Shown: positions 8,486 to 18,644, numbered from the stretch's first letter. The stretch: DNA of 64,000 bases from Alteromonas sp. 1_MG-2023 (GCF_030547075.1 NZ_JAUOQH010000006.1:124001-188000); one strand, 5' to 3'. Numbers and translations: made by a program. The notes: generated by a model from the sequence alone, not told the origin.

Positions 8486-9364
8486 TTAGGTTTTAGATAA
8501 CCGCACCACAACCCTTCTATTTTGCGCTCGCGACTCTCGGGTATCGTTATTCGCGATATGGCGTTTTTCGCCGTGACCGGTTAATTGAATTCGATCATCG
8601 GGTACGCCAATGGTAGTCAGATAGCTTTTTACTTCATTGGCACGGCGTATTGAAAGCTGTTCATTGTTCCATCGCCCACCATAACTGTCGGTATAGCCAT
8701 CAAGCAAGACTAACTCTAGCTCGCTATCTTCTTTAAGGTATTCGCCAATCATAGTCAGGCGTTTCTGTGAATACTTGGTCAACTCAGTGCTATTTTTTTG
8801 ATAAGACAGCACGGTGTAAGCAATGTCATCAAAATTAAAGGGCAGTAAATTAGATACACATTTTGCGAAGTCTCGATACACCATCGAAAAATTGCTGGCG
8901 TTTAACGCTACACTTACTTTATCGTATTCGTTGTACCAGTCTTGATAATAAATAGTGGGCCAGAACCCTTTTTCCAGCTCACTTAGCATGGTCCATGCTG
9001 CATCTTGAGGAAGGTCGCCGCTATACTGCTTACGCAAAGTCATATCGGCAATTGTTTTTGGCGCTACGCCCGGCATCCACTTCGGTGGCACAGAATAAAC
9101 GGCAGCCACATCGAAATGATTAGGCAGCAAATACATATCTAGCTCAAATTCCATATTAAGCCGCTTTGACGCCACGCTAGTAAACATGGCATCGCCGTAA
9201 CCAGGTAAAGGGTGGTTCAAGGTACACTGCAAGCGCGATGCATCAACCACCTCCCAGTTCGAGGTTTCCACGGTCGCAGAATATTGACGCATAGCGCCGC
9301 TTGCGACCGTAGAAAAAAACAACGGAATAAGTAAACCGAATTTACGCTTCACAACTGTACCCAT
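8486..9364 (-). CDS. motY: Sodium-driven flagellar motor protein MotY
   Basis: Periplasmic T-ring component that anchors the PomAB (Na+) stators around the polar flagellar motor. 292 residues: signal peptide (LLIPLFFSTVASGA), the MotY-specific N-terminal domain beginning MRQYSATVETSNWEVV with a conserved Cys pair, and a C-terminal OmpA-like peptidoglycan-binding domain (LLDGYTDSYGG, RANEVKSYLTTIGV, GHGEKRHIANN, RESRAQNRRV). Its position next to rnt is the usual one in Vibrio and Alteromonadales. An internal GTG four codons in could also be the start. Implies a polar sodium-driven flagellum. Confidence 0.93.
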   Translation of the reverse strand: MGTVVKRKFGLLIPLFFSTVASGAMRQYSATVETSNWEVVDASRLQCTLNHPLPGYGDAMFTSVASKRLNMEFELDMYLLPNHFDVAAVYSVPPKWMPGVAPKTIADMTLRKQYSGDLPQDAAWTMLSELEKGFWPTIYYQDWYNEYDKVSVALNASNFSMVYRDFAKCVSNLLPFNFDDIAYTVLSYQKNSTELTKYSQKRLTMIGEYLKEDSELELVLLDGYTDSYGGRWNNEQLSIRRANEVKSYLTTIGVPDDRIQLTGHGEKRHIANNDTRESRAQNRRVVVRLSKT

Positions 9365-9609
9365 TCAACTGATAAAACCAATACCTAACGAAAGGCGCTT
9401 ACTGAATGTATCGTCCTTAGTGTAGAAAAGTTTAGCTTTCTGTACCATTAATACCAGCAATTTTGTCATCAATTCAGCGTTCTGGGGCCCAACTATGAAA
9501 ATCAGGCTGGATACCGCGGATTATCCTTGCCATAATCTCAGCACTTTCCGTAGCATTTTTATGTTGATACAGCTGTGTTACGTAACCAAAGAACCTGCTA
9601 AGAGAAACT

Positions 9610-10266
9610 ATGTCTGAGTTGCACCATTCCCTTCCTCATCGTTTTAGAGGCTATTTTCCTGTTGTTATAGATGTCGAAACCGCAGGTTTCAACGCAGGTA
9701 CCGACGCCTTACTTGAAATTGCAGCCGTAACCGTAAAGATGGAAGAAGATGGGCTAATTTATCCCGATCAAACATTTCATTACCATGTAGACCCTTTCGA
9801 AGGCGCTAATTTAGAACCTGCTGCATTAGAATTTAACGGTATTGACCCGCACTGTGCATTGCGTGGCGCTATTGAAGAAAGTGAGGCAATGAAGTCGTTG
9901 TGCAAAGGTATTCGAAAAGCACAAAAAGATGCGGATTGCCAACGTTCAGTGATTGTGGCGCATAACGCCACCTTCGATCAAAGCTTTGTGAATGCGGCCA
10001 TCACACGTTGCAACATTAAGCGCACGCCATTCCATCCGTTCGTGTCGTTTGATACCACCAGCCTTGCAGGTTTAACCTTAGGTCAAACCGTATTGGTTAA
10101 AGCCTGCCGCGCGGCGGGTATTGAGTTCGATCAGAAAGAAGCCCACAGCGCCCTATACGATGCGCAAAAAACAACAGAGCTGTTTTGCTTTATGGTGAAT
10201 CGCTACAAAGCATTAGGTGGTTGGCCATTGGCTGATCAACCTAGTGATCCTGATCTGTCTTTTTGA
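9610..10266 (+). CDS. rnt: Ribonuclease T
   Basis: DEDDh 3'-5' exoribonuclease that trims tRNA CCA ends and the 3' ends of 5S, 23S and other stable RNAs. 218 residues, normal length. Exo I reads VIDVETAGF with Asp and Glu; Exo II contains the Asp of [10 protein letters not shown]; Exo III is [10 protein letters not shown] with the general-base His and last Asp. It is divergent from motY with 245 bases between them, in which nothing specific was recognised. A strong palindromic terminator follows. Confidence 0.96.
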   Translation: MSELHHSLPHRFRGYFPVVIDVETAGFNAGTDALLEIAAVTVKMEEDGLIYPDQTFHYHVDPFEGANLEPAALEFNGIDPHCALRGAIEESEAMKSLCKGIRKAQKDADCQRSVIVAHNATFDQSFVNAAITRCNIKRTPFHPFVSFDTTSLAGLTLGQTVLVKACRAAGIEFDQKEAHSALYDAQKTTELFCFMVNRYKALGGWPLADQPSDPDLSF

Positions 10267-10270
10267 TATG

Positions 10271-10297
10271 AAAACAGCGCCAATTGGCGCTGTTTTT
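10271..10297 (+). terminator. Terminator of rnt
   Basis: AAAACAGCGCCAA / TTGGCGCTGTTTT is a continuous 26-bp palindrome ending in five T residues, four bases after the rnt stop codon. Confidence 0.9.
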
Positions 10298-10563
10298 GTT
10301 TATTTTGTTGATTGTTTTGTTAATTTTTTTATCGCTTGAATTGTGGGTTATGTTGCTGCGTGTATTGTCGGTTGTTGAATTGATTACTTTATTCGTGGCT
10401 TCCCCATAGTTTTACAACCATAGCGCTTTCTATTTGTTCTTTATAGGCACATTGTCTTTAATAACAAGCGTTAAGCACCAAGTTATACATTCATATTCCG
10501 CTCATCGTACCAATGCCAACCTTTCAAACTGATTCATTCGATGTGAATACGACTAAATCTCAC

Positions 10564-10600
10564 TTGCATTACAATGAAATAGCAATTATTATCATTTACA
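10564..10600 (+). promoter_or_regulatory. bfd promoter with Fur box
   Basis: TTGCAT (10564-10569), 17-bp spacer, TATTAT (10587-10592). GCAATTATTATCATTTACA (10582-10600) overlaps the -10 and reads on the other strand as TGTAAATGATAATAATTGC, a good Fur box. Repression of bfd by iron-loaded Fur is the expected regulation. The 280 bases before this, after the rnt terminator, hold nothing recognised. Confidence 0.8.
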
Positions 10601-10619
10601 GACTTATTTGGAGTGTTTT

Positions 10620-10814
10620 ATGTTTGTATGTATGTGTTACGGCGTTACCGATAAAAGCATACGCGCCGCAGTGCAAGGCAATGGCGTAGGTAACATGCGT
10701 GAATTGCGTGAACACATGGAAATTGGTTCACAGTGTGGCAAATGCATTCAAATGACACAACAAATTATCGATCAGACTATTATCGATGACGCTATGTTTA
10801 AAGACGTGGGTTAA
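10620..10814 (+). CDS. bfd: Bacterioferritin-associated ferredoxin
   Basis: Small [2Fe-2S] protein (64 residues) that binds bacterioferritin and passes electrons to release stored iron. The four cluster cysteines have the Bfd pattern: CxC at positions 4 and 6 and CxxC in SQCGKC at 38 and 41. The start is ATG 10620 with TTTGGAG upstream; the in-frame TTG at 10608 overlaps that ribosome site. A Fur box covers the promoter, matching induction on iron starvation. No bacterioferritin gene is in the window. Confidence 0.95.
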   Translation: MFVCMCYGVTDKSIRAAVQGNGVGNMRELREHMEIGSQCGKCIQMTQQIIDQTIIDDAMFKDVG

Positions 10815-10938
10815 TCTCGACTCTCTTTTATTGTATCCACTCAGGTCTTTTACCCCAGTAATTCTTCTATCCCAGCAATTCCTCATAGTTTCAGTCAAAA
10901 CATTCTAACTACGCTAGCTTATGTGCTCACATTACTAA

Positions 10939-13917
10939 TCAGTCTACGCTGTATTCCAAACCCAAATAATAGAAAGCACCATTAATGCCTCCAGGTGATG
11001 TAGGCGGATATAAAGATCCCACTTCCCCACTAAACGGATTAATGTCTGGCTTTGCATCGAATAGGTTTTGTGCGCCTAACGTGAAGCGCAGAGATGGCGA
11101 AAGGTGCCATGCCACTTGTGCGTCTGCGGTTAACGTATCACTACCAAAAATATCCATGCCCGCTGAAGCATCTAAATGGTCTTCGTAGTATTTGCCGTAA
11201 TAGTTTGCCCGCCACGTAAAATTGAAATCTCCAATATATTGCTCCAACGTTAAACTGCCTCTGTGCGCAGGTAAGTTGTCTTCTAGCATTCTAATACGCT
11301 GGGGAGTGAGATTTGGCATTAAGGTTATCTCACCATCAACCATGGTGGGGTACAAGGTCACCCGCTCTACTTGTGTGTCTGTCCAATTGTACGCAAGTAG
11401 CAGTGTTTGTTTCCAATCTCGTACCATAAAGTCATAGTGAACCACTAAATCGACACCTTGGGTTTGGGTATCAAAGTCATTGGTGAAAAATTTGGCGGCA
11501 TTGTATTTCGCCGCATCGTCTCGCCCATTCGCGCTAAGTACTTGAATGTCCGCCTCGGTAAGGGGAATAGCAGATGTGGTACTTATTCTGTCCATTAGAC
11601 GAATATTGAAATAATCGAGGGTAGCGAAAAAGGTATCACTTACGTGCATCACCACACCTAAACTAAAGTTAACCGACTCTTCTGGAGTAAGCGGTGTTGC
11701 ACCTAGCTGTTGTGATATCAAATCAGTGGGAGGAAGTGTCGCTTGGTCTTCTAATCCATTAGCACTGTAAGCCGTGGTGACATTAATCACATTACTCTGC
11801 CCCACCGTTGGCGCTTTAAAGCCAGTGTTTATAGAGCCTCGAAGGGCAAATAAGTTATTAACCTTATATCGCGTACTTAGCTTGCCATCAAAGGTAGAGC
11901 CAAAATCGGTGAAGTGCTCAACCCGAGTAGCGACACCAAACTGCCATGCTTCACTAATAAAAAACTCAAGATCTATGTATACCGCCCAGTTACTTCTGCT
12001 CCAGTGCCCCGATGATTGCGGCTGGTAACCTGGAAAACCATTCGAGCCAATACTAAACCCTTGAGACGCCCCCGTACTAGGTTCGAAAGCCAAAGGCCCC
12101 GCCGCATAAGATCCCTCATCACCAGATTTCTGAAAGTATGTTTCTCTGCGCCATTCTGCACCTAGAGCAATACTCACTGGCTCTTCGAACACAGTTTGAA
12201 ATAGCTTCGCAAAATCGAGATTAAACGTGCGCTCCACTTGGCTAACTGAGCCAGGAGAAAAAGAAAGCGGCGAATCTGGCCCGAGTGAAGGATTAACGGT
12301 GCCCGATAATCGGTAAGCGATATCTGAGTAGCCAACACTGGCGCTTAAATCCATTGCCCAGCCACTATCTAGCTCGGTTTTTAGCCCCGCAAACACTGAG
12401 GCATCGGTAATCGTGCCGCCAAACTGTGGGGTGAAACCGCCAGGAAACCACTCGTTAAAGGCAAAGCAGTTCGCACCAAGTGCTGTGGTGTTATCGGCAA
12501 TACGCAAATAATCTGGGTTATCTAATACATTCGAATTATCAAGGAAAATGGTGGGGCAACTAATCCCCTGCCCTATACCGTCTAAGTCCCCAACCAGTAA
12601 ACGGCTTTCGCCCGTTTCCTCGTTTGTGTTAGAAAAAACACCTTCCCGAGTTTGGGGGTTACGATAGTAAAAACCGCCGCTTATTTCTCGATGTGCGTAG
12701 GTGGCTAACGCATAACCTTCATAGTTTGGCGCAATCTCCCACCCTGCATTTACCGACATCTTTATATCTTCGTTAACGTCTAAGGCACCCCAAATCTGGG
12801 CTGGGCTAGCTATAAAAGTATTTCCCGCATCAATAAGCCCTTGTGCATCATCACGTTGTACCGAACGAGATGTGCCTTGCTGCTGCCTATATTCCACTGT
12901 GGCATTTAAAAATCCGTTTTCCCCTAAACTAAACCCTTTATTCGCTTGTAACTGAAATAGCTCACCATCACCTTCTGAATAGGTCCCGGTTTTAAGCGCA
13001 ATGCTGCCACCTGAATCACTGTCGTCTAGTACGAAGTTAATGACGCCGGCAATTGCATCTGAGCCATATTGCGCGGCAGCCCCATCCCGGAGTACTTCAA
13101 TTTGTTTTAAGGCATATGCGGGGATAACTGAAATATCTGGCCCCTGAGCGCCGTCAGATAAGCCACCGCCAAGAAAAGTGATCACCGCCGAGCGATGTCT
13201 ACGCTTACCATTTACGAGCAATAAGGTGTGATCTGATGCCATGCCGCGTAAATTGGCTGGTCGCACTAAACTGGTGGCATCGTTAATGGGCTGATCGTTG
13301 ACGTTTAAAGAAGGCACCATGGTACTCAGCATCGACAACGCATCGCTGTTGCCTTGAGAGCGCAAAGATTCAGAACCAATAATATCTAACGGCACAGGCG
13401 ACTCGACCACACTACGTGGAGAGCTTCTAGTGCCTACTACCGCTATACGTTCAAGAGCATTGCTGGTGTCTTCTTCTTGAACCTTTTCTTCGTTATCAAC
13501 AAGCGTATCTTTGGCGGTTATATCGCTTCGAGAACGAATGCTAACTTGCCCTGCGCTGTCTGTAATTACTGCAAGTTCAGTTCCAGCGAGCAATTTTGAT
13601 AGCGCTTCGTTAAGGGTAAAGCTACCTTCTAATGAGTTGGTCTTAACAGTTTGAGCCAAATCGAAAGGGAAAAGCAGTGTGGTGTTTGCCTGCTTGGCTA
13701 ATTCTGTCAGTGCGTCGTCGGCATCCTGGGCAGGAATTGAAAATTGAAAAGCTGTTGGGGGTTCAGAGTCGGATGGCGTAGCGGTTGATTCTTGCGCAGA
13801 TGCTCGCTCAATAAAACCAACGCATGAGGTTAACACAAGGCAAATGCTAGCATGGCGCATACTATTAACGGTACGCACTACTACACGAGAAAATTTGACC
13901 GAACGCAAAAGATGCAA
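10939..13917 (-). CDS. TonB-dependent receptor with N-terminal STN signalling domain
   Basis: Outer-membrane receptor/transducer of about 990 residues. After a signal sequence (the likely start is TTG 13917 or ATG 13860; neither has a good ribosome site) comes a secretin/TonB short N-terminal domain (FQFSIPAQDADDALTELAKQ through the LNEALSKLLAGTEL region, about residues 55-130), which in FecA-type systems contacts FecR in the periplasm. The plug (about 155-310) carries LRGMASDHTLLLVNGKRRHR and GVINFVLDD; the 22-strand barrel ends in an aromatic-rich YYLGLEYSVD. It lies 86 bases after fecR on the same strand. Its plug is closely similar to that of the receptor at 15790-18351. The substrate is unknown. 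Confidence 0.92.
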   Translation of the reverse strand: MHLLRSVKFSRVVVRTVNSMRHASICLVLTSCVGFIERASAQESTATPSDSEPPTAFQFSIPAQDADDALTELAKQANTTLLFPFDLAQTVKTNSLEGSFTLNEALSKLLAGTELAVITDSAGQVSIRSRSDITAKDTLVDNEEKVQEEDTSNALERIAVVGTRSSPRSVVESPVPLDIIGSESLRSQGNSDALSMLSTMVPSLNVNDQPINDATSLVRPANLRGMASDHTLLLVNGKRRHRSAVITFLGGGLSDGAQGPDISVIPAYALKQIEVLRDGAAAQYGSDAIAGVINFVLDDSDSGGSIALKTGTYSEGDGELFQLQANKGFSLGENGFLNATVEYRQQQGTSRSVQRDDAQGLIDAGNTFIASPAQIWGALDVNEDIKMSVNAGWEIAPNYEGYALATYAHREISGGFYYRNPQTREGVFSNTNEETGESRLLVGDLDGIGQGISCPTIFLDNSNVLDNPDYLRIADNTTALGANCFAFNEWFPGGFTPQFGGTITDASVFAGLKTELDSGWAMDLSASVGYSDIAYRLSGTVNPSLGPDSPLSFSPGSVSQVERTFNLDFAKLFQTVFEEPVSIALGAEWRRETYFQKSGDEGSYAAGPLAFEPSTGASQGFSIGSNGFPGYQPQSSGHWSRSNWAVYIDLEFFISEAWQFGVATRVEHFTDFGSTFDGKLSTRYKVNNLFALRGSINTGFKAPTVGQSNVINVTTAYSANGLEDQATLPPTDLISQQLGATPLTPEESVNFSLGVVMHVSDTFFATLDYFNIRLMDRISTTSAIPLTEADIQVLSANGRDDAAKYNAAKFFTNDFDTQTQGVDLVVHYDFMVRDWKQTLLLAYNWTDTQVERVTLYPTMVDGEITLMPNLTPQRIRMLEDNLPAHRGSLTLEQYIGDFNFTWRANYYGKYYEDHLDASAGMDIFGSDTLTADAQVAWHLSPSLRFTLGAQNLFDAKPDINPFSGEVGSLYPPTSPGGINGAFYYLGLEYSVD

Positions 13918-14003
13918 GATGAGAAATCGTACTTATTATTTATATTATTATATTGTCACAATAGTTAAGCTTATGCCAAGTAATACGCTTGCTTAAGCTG
14001 CCC

Positions 14004-15080
14004 CTACCCGCGAGCAACCGATAATTGAATACTGGTATCAGACACTTTTTCGTAATCAATATTAAAGCTGTTTTTTAGCGCTGCAAGCAAGCCATCAATA
14101 TCACCTACTTTAAAGTATCCAGCCACCCGGCGACTCTTAAGTGATTCATCAGAAATCTGAAAATGTACTTGAGTGTAACGGCCAATTTCAGCAAGCACAG
14201 CTTCTAAGCGCTCACCTTTAAATACTATCATGCCTTGCTGCCATGCTAAGTCGTCGTCAATATCGTCTTGCGATAAACTTTCCCGCGCATCAACATCGCC
14301 CTTAATCGTAGCCTTTTCACCCGCAAACATTAATTGCCCTTCCCCAGCTACAGGTGCTTTGGAAAATAATGATTGGTTGCCGCTAAAGGCACTAAACCTG
14401 TCTTTAACCAGTACTTTTCCGTCTGTGACTACCAGCTCAAACGCATTGTCGTCAACGTATTGCATATTGAATGCTGTACCTACTGCCGTAACTGTATTGT
14501 TACCCGCAGTAACGGTGAAAGGTCGCGTAGTATCGTGGGCTACTTCAAAGTGCGCTTCGCCTTTTAGTAATACGATATTTCGAACTTTGTCAGAAAAATC
14601 GACGGTAACTCGTGAGTTTGTGTTCAGCAGCAATGTTGAACCATCGGAGAGTACGAGGTTTTTTTGCTCGCCAATACCGGTTTCGATTTTTTCAGCCACA
14701 TGTGCGACCACATCTGGCTCTTCGAGCCATACACGGTCAACCACAACACCTATCGCAATGGCCATAACTAAAAATGCAGCAGCCACGCTCATGCGAGTTT
14801 GAGTAACGATACCCACCCGTCGCTTATTGCGATTATGGGCTTTGGTTTCGGTTTTGTTTTGATAATGAGGGAACAAGCCACTTAATTCGTTAAGCACTGA
14901 CATATCGTCCCACAAGCTTGCGGCTTCCATCAGCGCTTTGCGGTGATTGGGGCTTTCGGCAAGCCACACATCTAATTGGGCTTTTTCGTCATCGCTGAGT
15001 TCGCGATCGAGACGGCTTATCCATAAGCAGGCCTGCTCTTGGATATCTTCTTTACTGGAAAACTGACGAATATTGTTCAT
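14004..15080 (-). CDS. FecR-family anti-sigma/signal transducer
   Basis: Single-span inner-membrane protein (358 residues) relaying the state of the STN-bearing receptor to the sigma factor. Visible order: cytoplasmic DUF4880-type N-terminus (DEKAQLDVWLAESPNHRKAL), one membrane helix (MSVAAAFLVMAIAIGVVV, about 95-115), periplasmic FecR domain (LSDGSTLLLNTNSRVTVDFS, EAHFEVAHDTTRPFTVTAG), and a C-terminal STN-like region (RLEAVLAEIGRYTQVHFQIS). Its ATG follows the sigma-factor stop after one base, so the two are translationally coupled. Confidence 0.92.
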   Translation of the reverse strand: MNNIRQFSSKEDIQEQACLWISRLDRELSDDEKAQLDVWLAESPNHRKALMEAASLWDDMSVLNELSGLFPHYQNKTETKAHNRNKRRVGIVTQTRMSVAAAFLVMAIAIGVVVDRVWLEEPDVVAHVAEKIETGIGEQKNLVLSDGSTLLLNTNSRVTVDFSDKVRNIVLLKGEAHFEVAHDTTRPFTVTAGNNTVTAVGTAFNMQYVDDNAFELVVTDGKVLVKDRFSAFSGNQSLFSKAPVAGEGQLMFAGEKATIKGDVDARESLSQDDIDDDLAWQQGMIVFKGERLEAVLAEIGRYTQVHFQISDESLKSRRVAGYFKVGDIDGLLAALKNSFNIDYEKVSDTSIQLSVARG

Positions 15081-15081
15081 G

Positions 15082-15642
15082 TTAACTACGGCTTATGTCC
15101 TGAGTCGCATTACCAGATGTACGCACAGGTGCATCATCTTTAGATAGCTCGGCTAAATATTTCGAGCACAACATTAATCCTTTTGCGACATGCTTTTCCA
15201 CCGTACTTTCGCTTAAACCAACGAGTTCCGCGATGTCTTTTTGGCGCATGCCATATACTTTCTTAAGTAGAAAAACCCGTTTAACATCCGCAGACAAGGT
15301 ATCTGTCGCTCGGCAAAAGTGGATGAAACGTTCCTTACTTTCTACATTTTTTTCTAGGCTATAACCCACCAATTCGTGGGGTAAAATATCCATATCATCA
15401 ATAGGCTGGTTATTTTTATTTTCAGCTCTGGCAATATGGTTTAATGCTAGGTTACGTGCTGTTTTCAGCATGTAAGTGCGTTCAAAACGAATCTCTTGAT
15501 TCATTTCAGCTTCATAACTTTTAATGAAAGCTTCCTGAACGATATCCTCTATGTCGTCGGCACCCACAATGGAACTTACCGCGCGCATTAGCTTTCCGCG
15601 ATATTTTAAGAAGGATTCGGTGACTGTCGACTTTCTGGTCAT
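15082..15642 (-). CDS. FecI-type ECF sigma factor
   Basis: Extracytoplasmic-function sigma factor (186 residues) of the iron-starvation/FecI group. Region 2 includes DDIEDIVQEAFIKSYE; region 4 has the helix-turn-helix MRQKDIAELVGLSESTVEKH. It should direct transcription of one or both neighbouring receptor genes when FecR signals ligand binding. It starts 148 bases downstream of the first receptor, beyond a terminator, so it probably has its own promoter. No Shine-Dalgarno sequence is seen before its ATG. No Fur box was recognised in the gap. Confidence 0.92.
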   Translation of the reverse strand: MTRKSTVTESFLKYRGKLMRAVSSIVGADDIEDIVQEAFIKSYEAEMNQEIRFERTYMLKTARNLALNHIARAENKNNQPIDDMDILPHELVGYSLEKNVESKERFIHFCRATDTLSADVKRVFLLKKVYGMRQKDIAELVGLSESTVEKHVAKGLMLCSKYLAELSKDDAPVRTSGNATQDISRS

Positions 15643-15750
15643 ATTAATATTTTAAAGGTGTTTCAAATTGCTTACAGTAGTTTCACCATCATGCCAATTA
15701 ATTGGCCTTCATGCACGGTGAATTCTTATATTTTTGGCATCTAAAGAAAT

Positions 15751-15774
15751 AAAAGGAGGCGAACGCCTCCTTTT
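15751..15774 (-). terminator. Terminator after the STN-less receptor
   Basis: AAAAGGAGGCG / CGCCTCCTTTT stem (15751-15761 with 15764-15774), GTTC tetraloop on the minus strand, followed by TTTTATTT. It separates the first receptor from the sigma-factor gene. Confidence 0.85.
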
Positions 15775-15789
15775 ACCTGGTTTCCGTTT

Positions 15790-18351
15790 TTAGAAAGTGT
15801 ATACCCCTCTCAGGTAATAGAAACCGCCATTGATGCCGATGGGAGACGTAGTCGGATACAATGAACCTGCAATACCTGCATACTGCGTGTTTTCATCTGG
15901 GTACTCATCAAGTGCGTTTTTCGCACCTACGGTAACGGTCAGCTCTTCTGTGAAGTTATAAGCCATTTCCAAATCAACCGTAAATTCTGACCCTACTTTA
16001 TCAATAGGTAACGCTGAATCTAAGTGATCTTCATAGATGCTACCGAAATAGTTAAGGCGAGCTAGGAAGCGCCAGTCACCATTGGTATGGTTAGCTGTTG
16101 CACTGTAGCGAACTGCTGGAAGGTTATCTTCTAACATACGAACACGTTCGGCTGAAATATTATCAGACGCTCTATCTACCGTAGTAGACGTCCAGTTGTA
16201 CGCGAGTGAGAACTTAGTTTCACCTTCGAACATATCCATGCTGTAGTTTGCTACAACATCAAGACCTTCTGTTGTGGTATCGAAGTCATTCGTGAAGAAG
16301 CTAATTTCAGTGAAACTAGATGCATCGCTAATGCCTTGGTCAAGCAAAGTCGCAATATCTTCATCGGTAAGTGCAATACCTGAAGCAGTACTGATTCGAT
16401 CCGTCAACTCAATGTTGTAGTAATCAGCAGTGATGAATAATCCGTTATCAAAGTCTGCTACTACACCAAATGTAATACTTTCAGATTCTTCAGGTGTAAG
16501 CTGTTCACCACCTTTAAGCTGCGAAACTGGATCGGTAGGTGGAAGCGTAGCACGGTCAATTAGTCGGCCGTCTGTACCAAACGCTGTCGTTACGTTGCGT
16601 ACGTTACTTTGACCCAATGTAGGCGCTTTAAAGCCTGTTGAGAACGCACCACGGAACGCGATGTTTTCAAGTGCTTGCCAGCGGAACGCCACTTTACCTT
16701 TGGTAGTATCACCAAAGTCTGAGTAATCTTCGTAACGAATAGCACCCGCTAACATGAAGGTTTCAGTGATGTACGCTTCTGCATCAATGTAGAAAGCAAT
16801 GTTATGACGAGACACTAGGCCTTGGCTGTTTGCTGCTAAACCAGGGAAACCATTAGAACCGATACCAAAGCCTTGTGAGGCCAATGGACCAATTTCATAA
16901 GATGCGTTATCACCGGCAAAACTCTCATAGCTTTCATGACGGTATTGGAAACCACTTGCTACAAACAACGGCTCATATAAGCCAATTTCGAAAGGTTTAG
17001 TGAAATCTACGTCAAGGGTTTGCTCTGACTGCGTGTAACGACCAGGGCTAAACTCGAAGGGTGTATCGGGACCTAATGATGGGTTGATAGTGTTGCTGAT
17101 AACAAAATCAACTTCGTTTTCACCCAAGTTCAAACTTACGTCATAGGTAACGTCGTTTGCTAGCTCACCACGAGTTCCGAATACCAATGACATGTCGGTA
17201 ACCGTTCCACCGAAGCGCGGTGTAAAACCACCTGGTAGAATTTCGTTGAATGCAAAACAGTCTGGGTTATTAGCCACTTCGTTAATGTAACGTTCGTTGG
17301 TTAATACGTTGTCGCCAGGCATGATGTCAGTAGGACAGTTACCTGAAAGGTCGTCGGTTAAGTCACCTACCAACAAAGAACCGTCATCAGCCGCGTAAAC
17401 ACCGCCACGAGTATGTGGGTTACGGTAGTAGAAACCACCTTCCACTTCACGCTCAGCGTAGTTACCAAACATATAGGCTTCTGCTGTGTCACTTAGCTCT
17501 AACCCTAAGTTGGCGAAAAGTTTATAGTCGTGCTTAATTTCAGGTGAACCCCAAATTTGCGCAGGGTCTGCAACAAATGTATTACCAGCATCTACTAGCG
17601 CAGCCGCATCATCACGCTGAATACTTCTAGAAGTATCATCGGCAGTACGGTATTCAGCAGAAAGGTTAATAAAGCCTTTATCAGATAGAGGCATACCAAT
17701 ATTACCAGACAACTGAATCATGTCACCGTCGCCTTCATAGTACGAGCCGTAGCGAGCTTCGAATGAGCCGCCTTCTGAAGCATCGTTTAATACAAAGTTG
17801 ATAACACCAGCGATTGCATCTGAACCGTATTGTGCTGCAGCACCATCTCGTAATACTTCAATTTGCTTTAGCGCCGCTGCTGGGATAACAGAAATATCTG
17901 GGCCTTGTGCTCCATCCGACAAACCACCACCTAGGAAAGTGATTACCGCTGAACGGTGACGACGCTTGCCGTTTACTAGTACAAGGGTGTGATCTGATGC
18001 CATACCACGTAAGTTAGCGGGGCGAACTAGGGTTGATGCATCGTTTATCGGTTGGTCGTTAACGTTAAACGACGGAACAACCGTTTGCATCATAGAAACA
18101 ACGTCGGTAGCACCCTGATTTTTAAATTCTTCATCAGAGATAATATCGATAGGCACAGCAGATTCGGCAACAGAGCGAGGCGCTGCACGAGAACCTACGA
18201 TGGCGATTTGCTCATAATCTTCAGCACTAGCTTCTGCTGCATCTTGCGCTTCTTGGGCATGTACTGGCGCAATAGCCATAACAGAAAATGCCGCTGACGC
18301 AGCAAGTACGCCTCGAACGTGTTTAGTCAATAAAGACAGAGATGTATTCAT
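15790..18351 (-). CDS. TonB-dependent receptor without STN domain
   Basis: Outer-membrane transporter of 853 residues. The start is ATG 18351 with GGGAAACC upstream; a GTG ten codons earlier is also open. A signal peptide (VLAASAAFSVMAIAPVHAQ) is followed at once by a TonB-box-like region (YEQIAIVGSR) and the plug; no STN domain is present. Plug motifs FNVNDQPINDASTLVRPANL, NGKRRHRSAVITFLGGGLSD and GVINFVLND match the other receptor almost residue for residue, and the barrel is also alignable. It is probably the uptake component whose expression the FecI/FecR pair controls. The substrate is unknown. Followed by its own terminator. Confidence 0.92.
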   Translation of the reverse strand: MNTSLSLLTKHVRGVLAASAAFSVMAIAPVHAQEAQDAAEASAEDYEQIAIVGSRAAPRSVAESAVPIDIISDEEFKNQGATDVVSMMQTVVPSFNVNDQPINDASTLVRPANLRGMASDHTLVLVNGKRRHRSAVITFLGGGLSDGAQGPDISVIPAAALKQIEVLRDGAAAQYGSDAIAGVINFVLNDASEGGSFEARYGSYYEGDGDMIQLSGNIGMPLSDKGFINLSAEYRTADDTSRSIQRDDAAALVDAGNTFVADPAQIWGSPEIKHDYKLFANLGLELSDTAEAYMFGNYAEREVEGGFYYRNPHTRGGVYAADDGSLLVGDLTDDLSGNCPTDIMPGDNVLTNERYINEVANNPDCFAFNEILPGGFTPRFGGTVTDMSLVFGTRGELANDVTYDVSLNLGENEVDFVISNTINPSLGPDTPFEFSPGRYTQSEQTLDVDFTKPFEIGLYEPLFVASGFQYRHESYESFAGDNASYEIGPLASQGFGIGSNGFPGLAANSQGLVSRHNIAFYIDAEAYITETFMLAGAIRYEDYSDFGDTTKGKVAFRWQALENIAFRGAFSTGFKAPTLGQSNVRNVTTAFGTDGRLIDRATLPPTDPVSQLKGGEQLTPEESESITFGVVADFDNGLFITADYYNIELTDRISTASGIALTDEDIATLLDQGISDASSFTEISFFTNDFDTTTEGLDVVANYSMDMFEGETKFSLAYNWTSTTVDRASDNISAERVRMLEDNLPAVRYSATANHTNGDWRFLARLNYFGSIYEDHLDSALPIDKVGSEFTVDLEMAYNFTEELTVTVGAKNALDEYPDENTQYAGIAGSLYPTTSPIGINGGFYYLRGVYTF

Positions 18352-18615
18352 AGTGGTTTCCCGGGATGTTCCCCCTGTCACTTTTACGCTTTCATGAAGG
18401 TAATAAGTGCAGCGAGTGATAGTTATTTTATACCTTTAACACTGACCATATACTTGTCAGCACCCGTTTTTTATAAGATGTAAACTCTTATAAAACAAAC
18501 GTTTTTGCACAAAATAATTATTTATTTTCAGACCATAGAGGATTTTGTTTTCTGGCCTGTCTATTAGTATTTACGGGAATTGAAAGTGGTGGGATTTTGC
18601 GGGTTTTTAATCAAA

Positions 18616-18638
18616 AAAGCCGGCTAATCGCCGGCTTT
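18616..18638 (-). terminator. Terminator of grxD
   Basis: AAAGCCGGC / GCCGGCTTT perfect 9-bp stem with a five-base loop; on the minus strand it runs into six T residues just after the grxD stop. Confidence 0.88.
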
Positions 18639-18644
18639 CTAATC

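Noticed and set aside
14230..14802. 190-codon open frame on the plus strand
   Set aside because: Lies fully antisense to fecR, which has clear domains; the product is Ser/Thr-rich as expected of a shadow frame.
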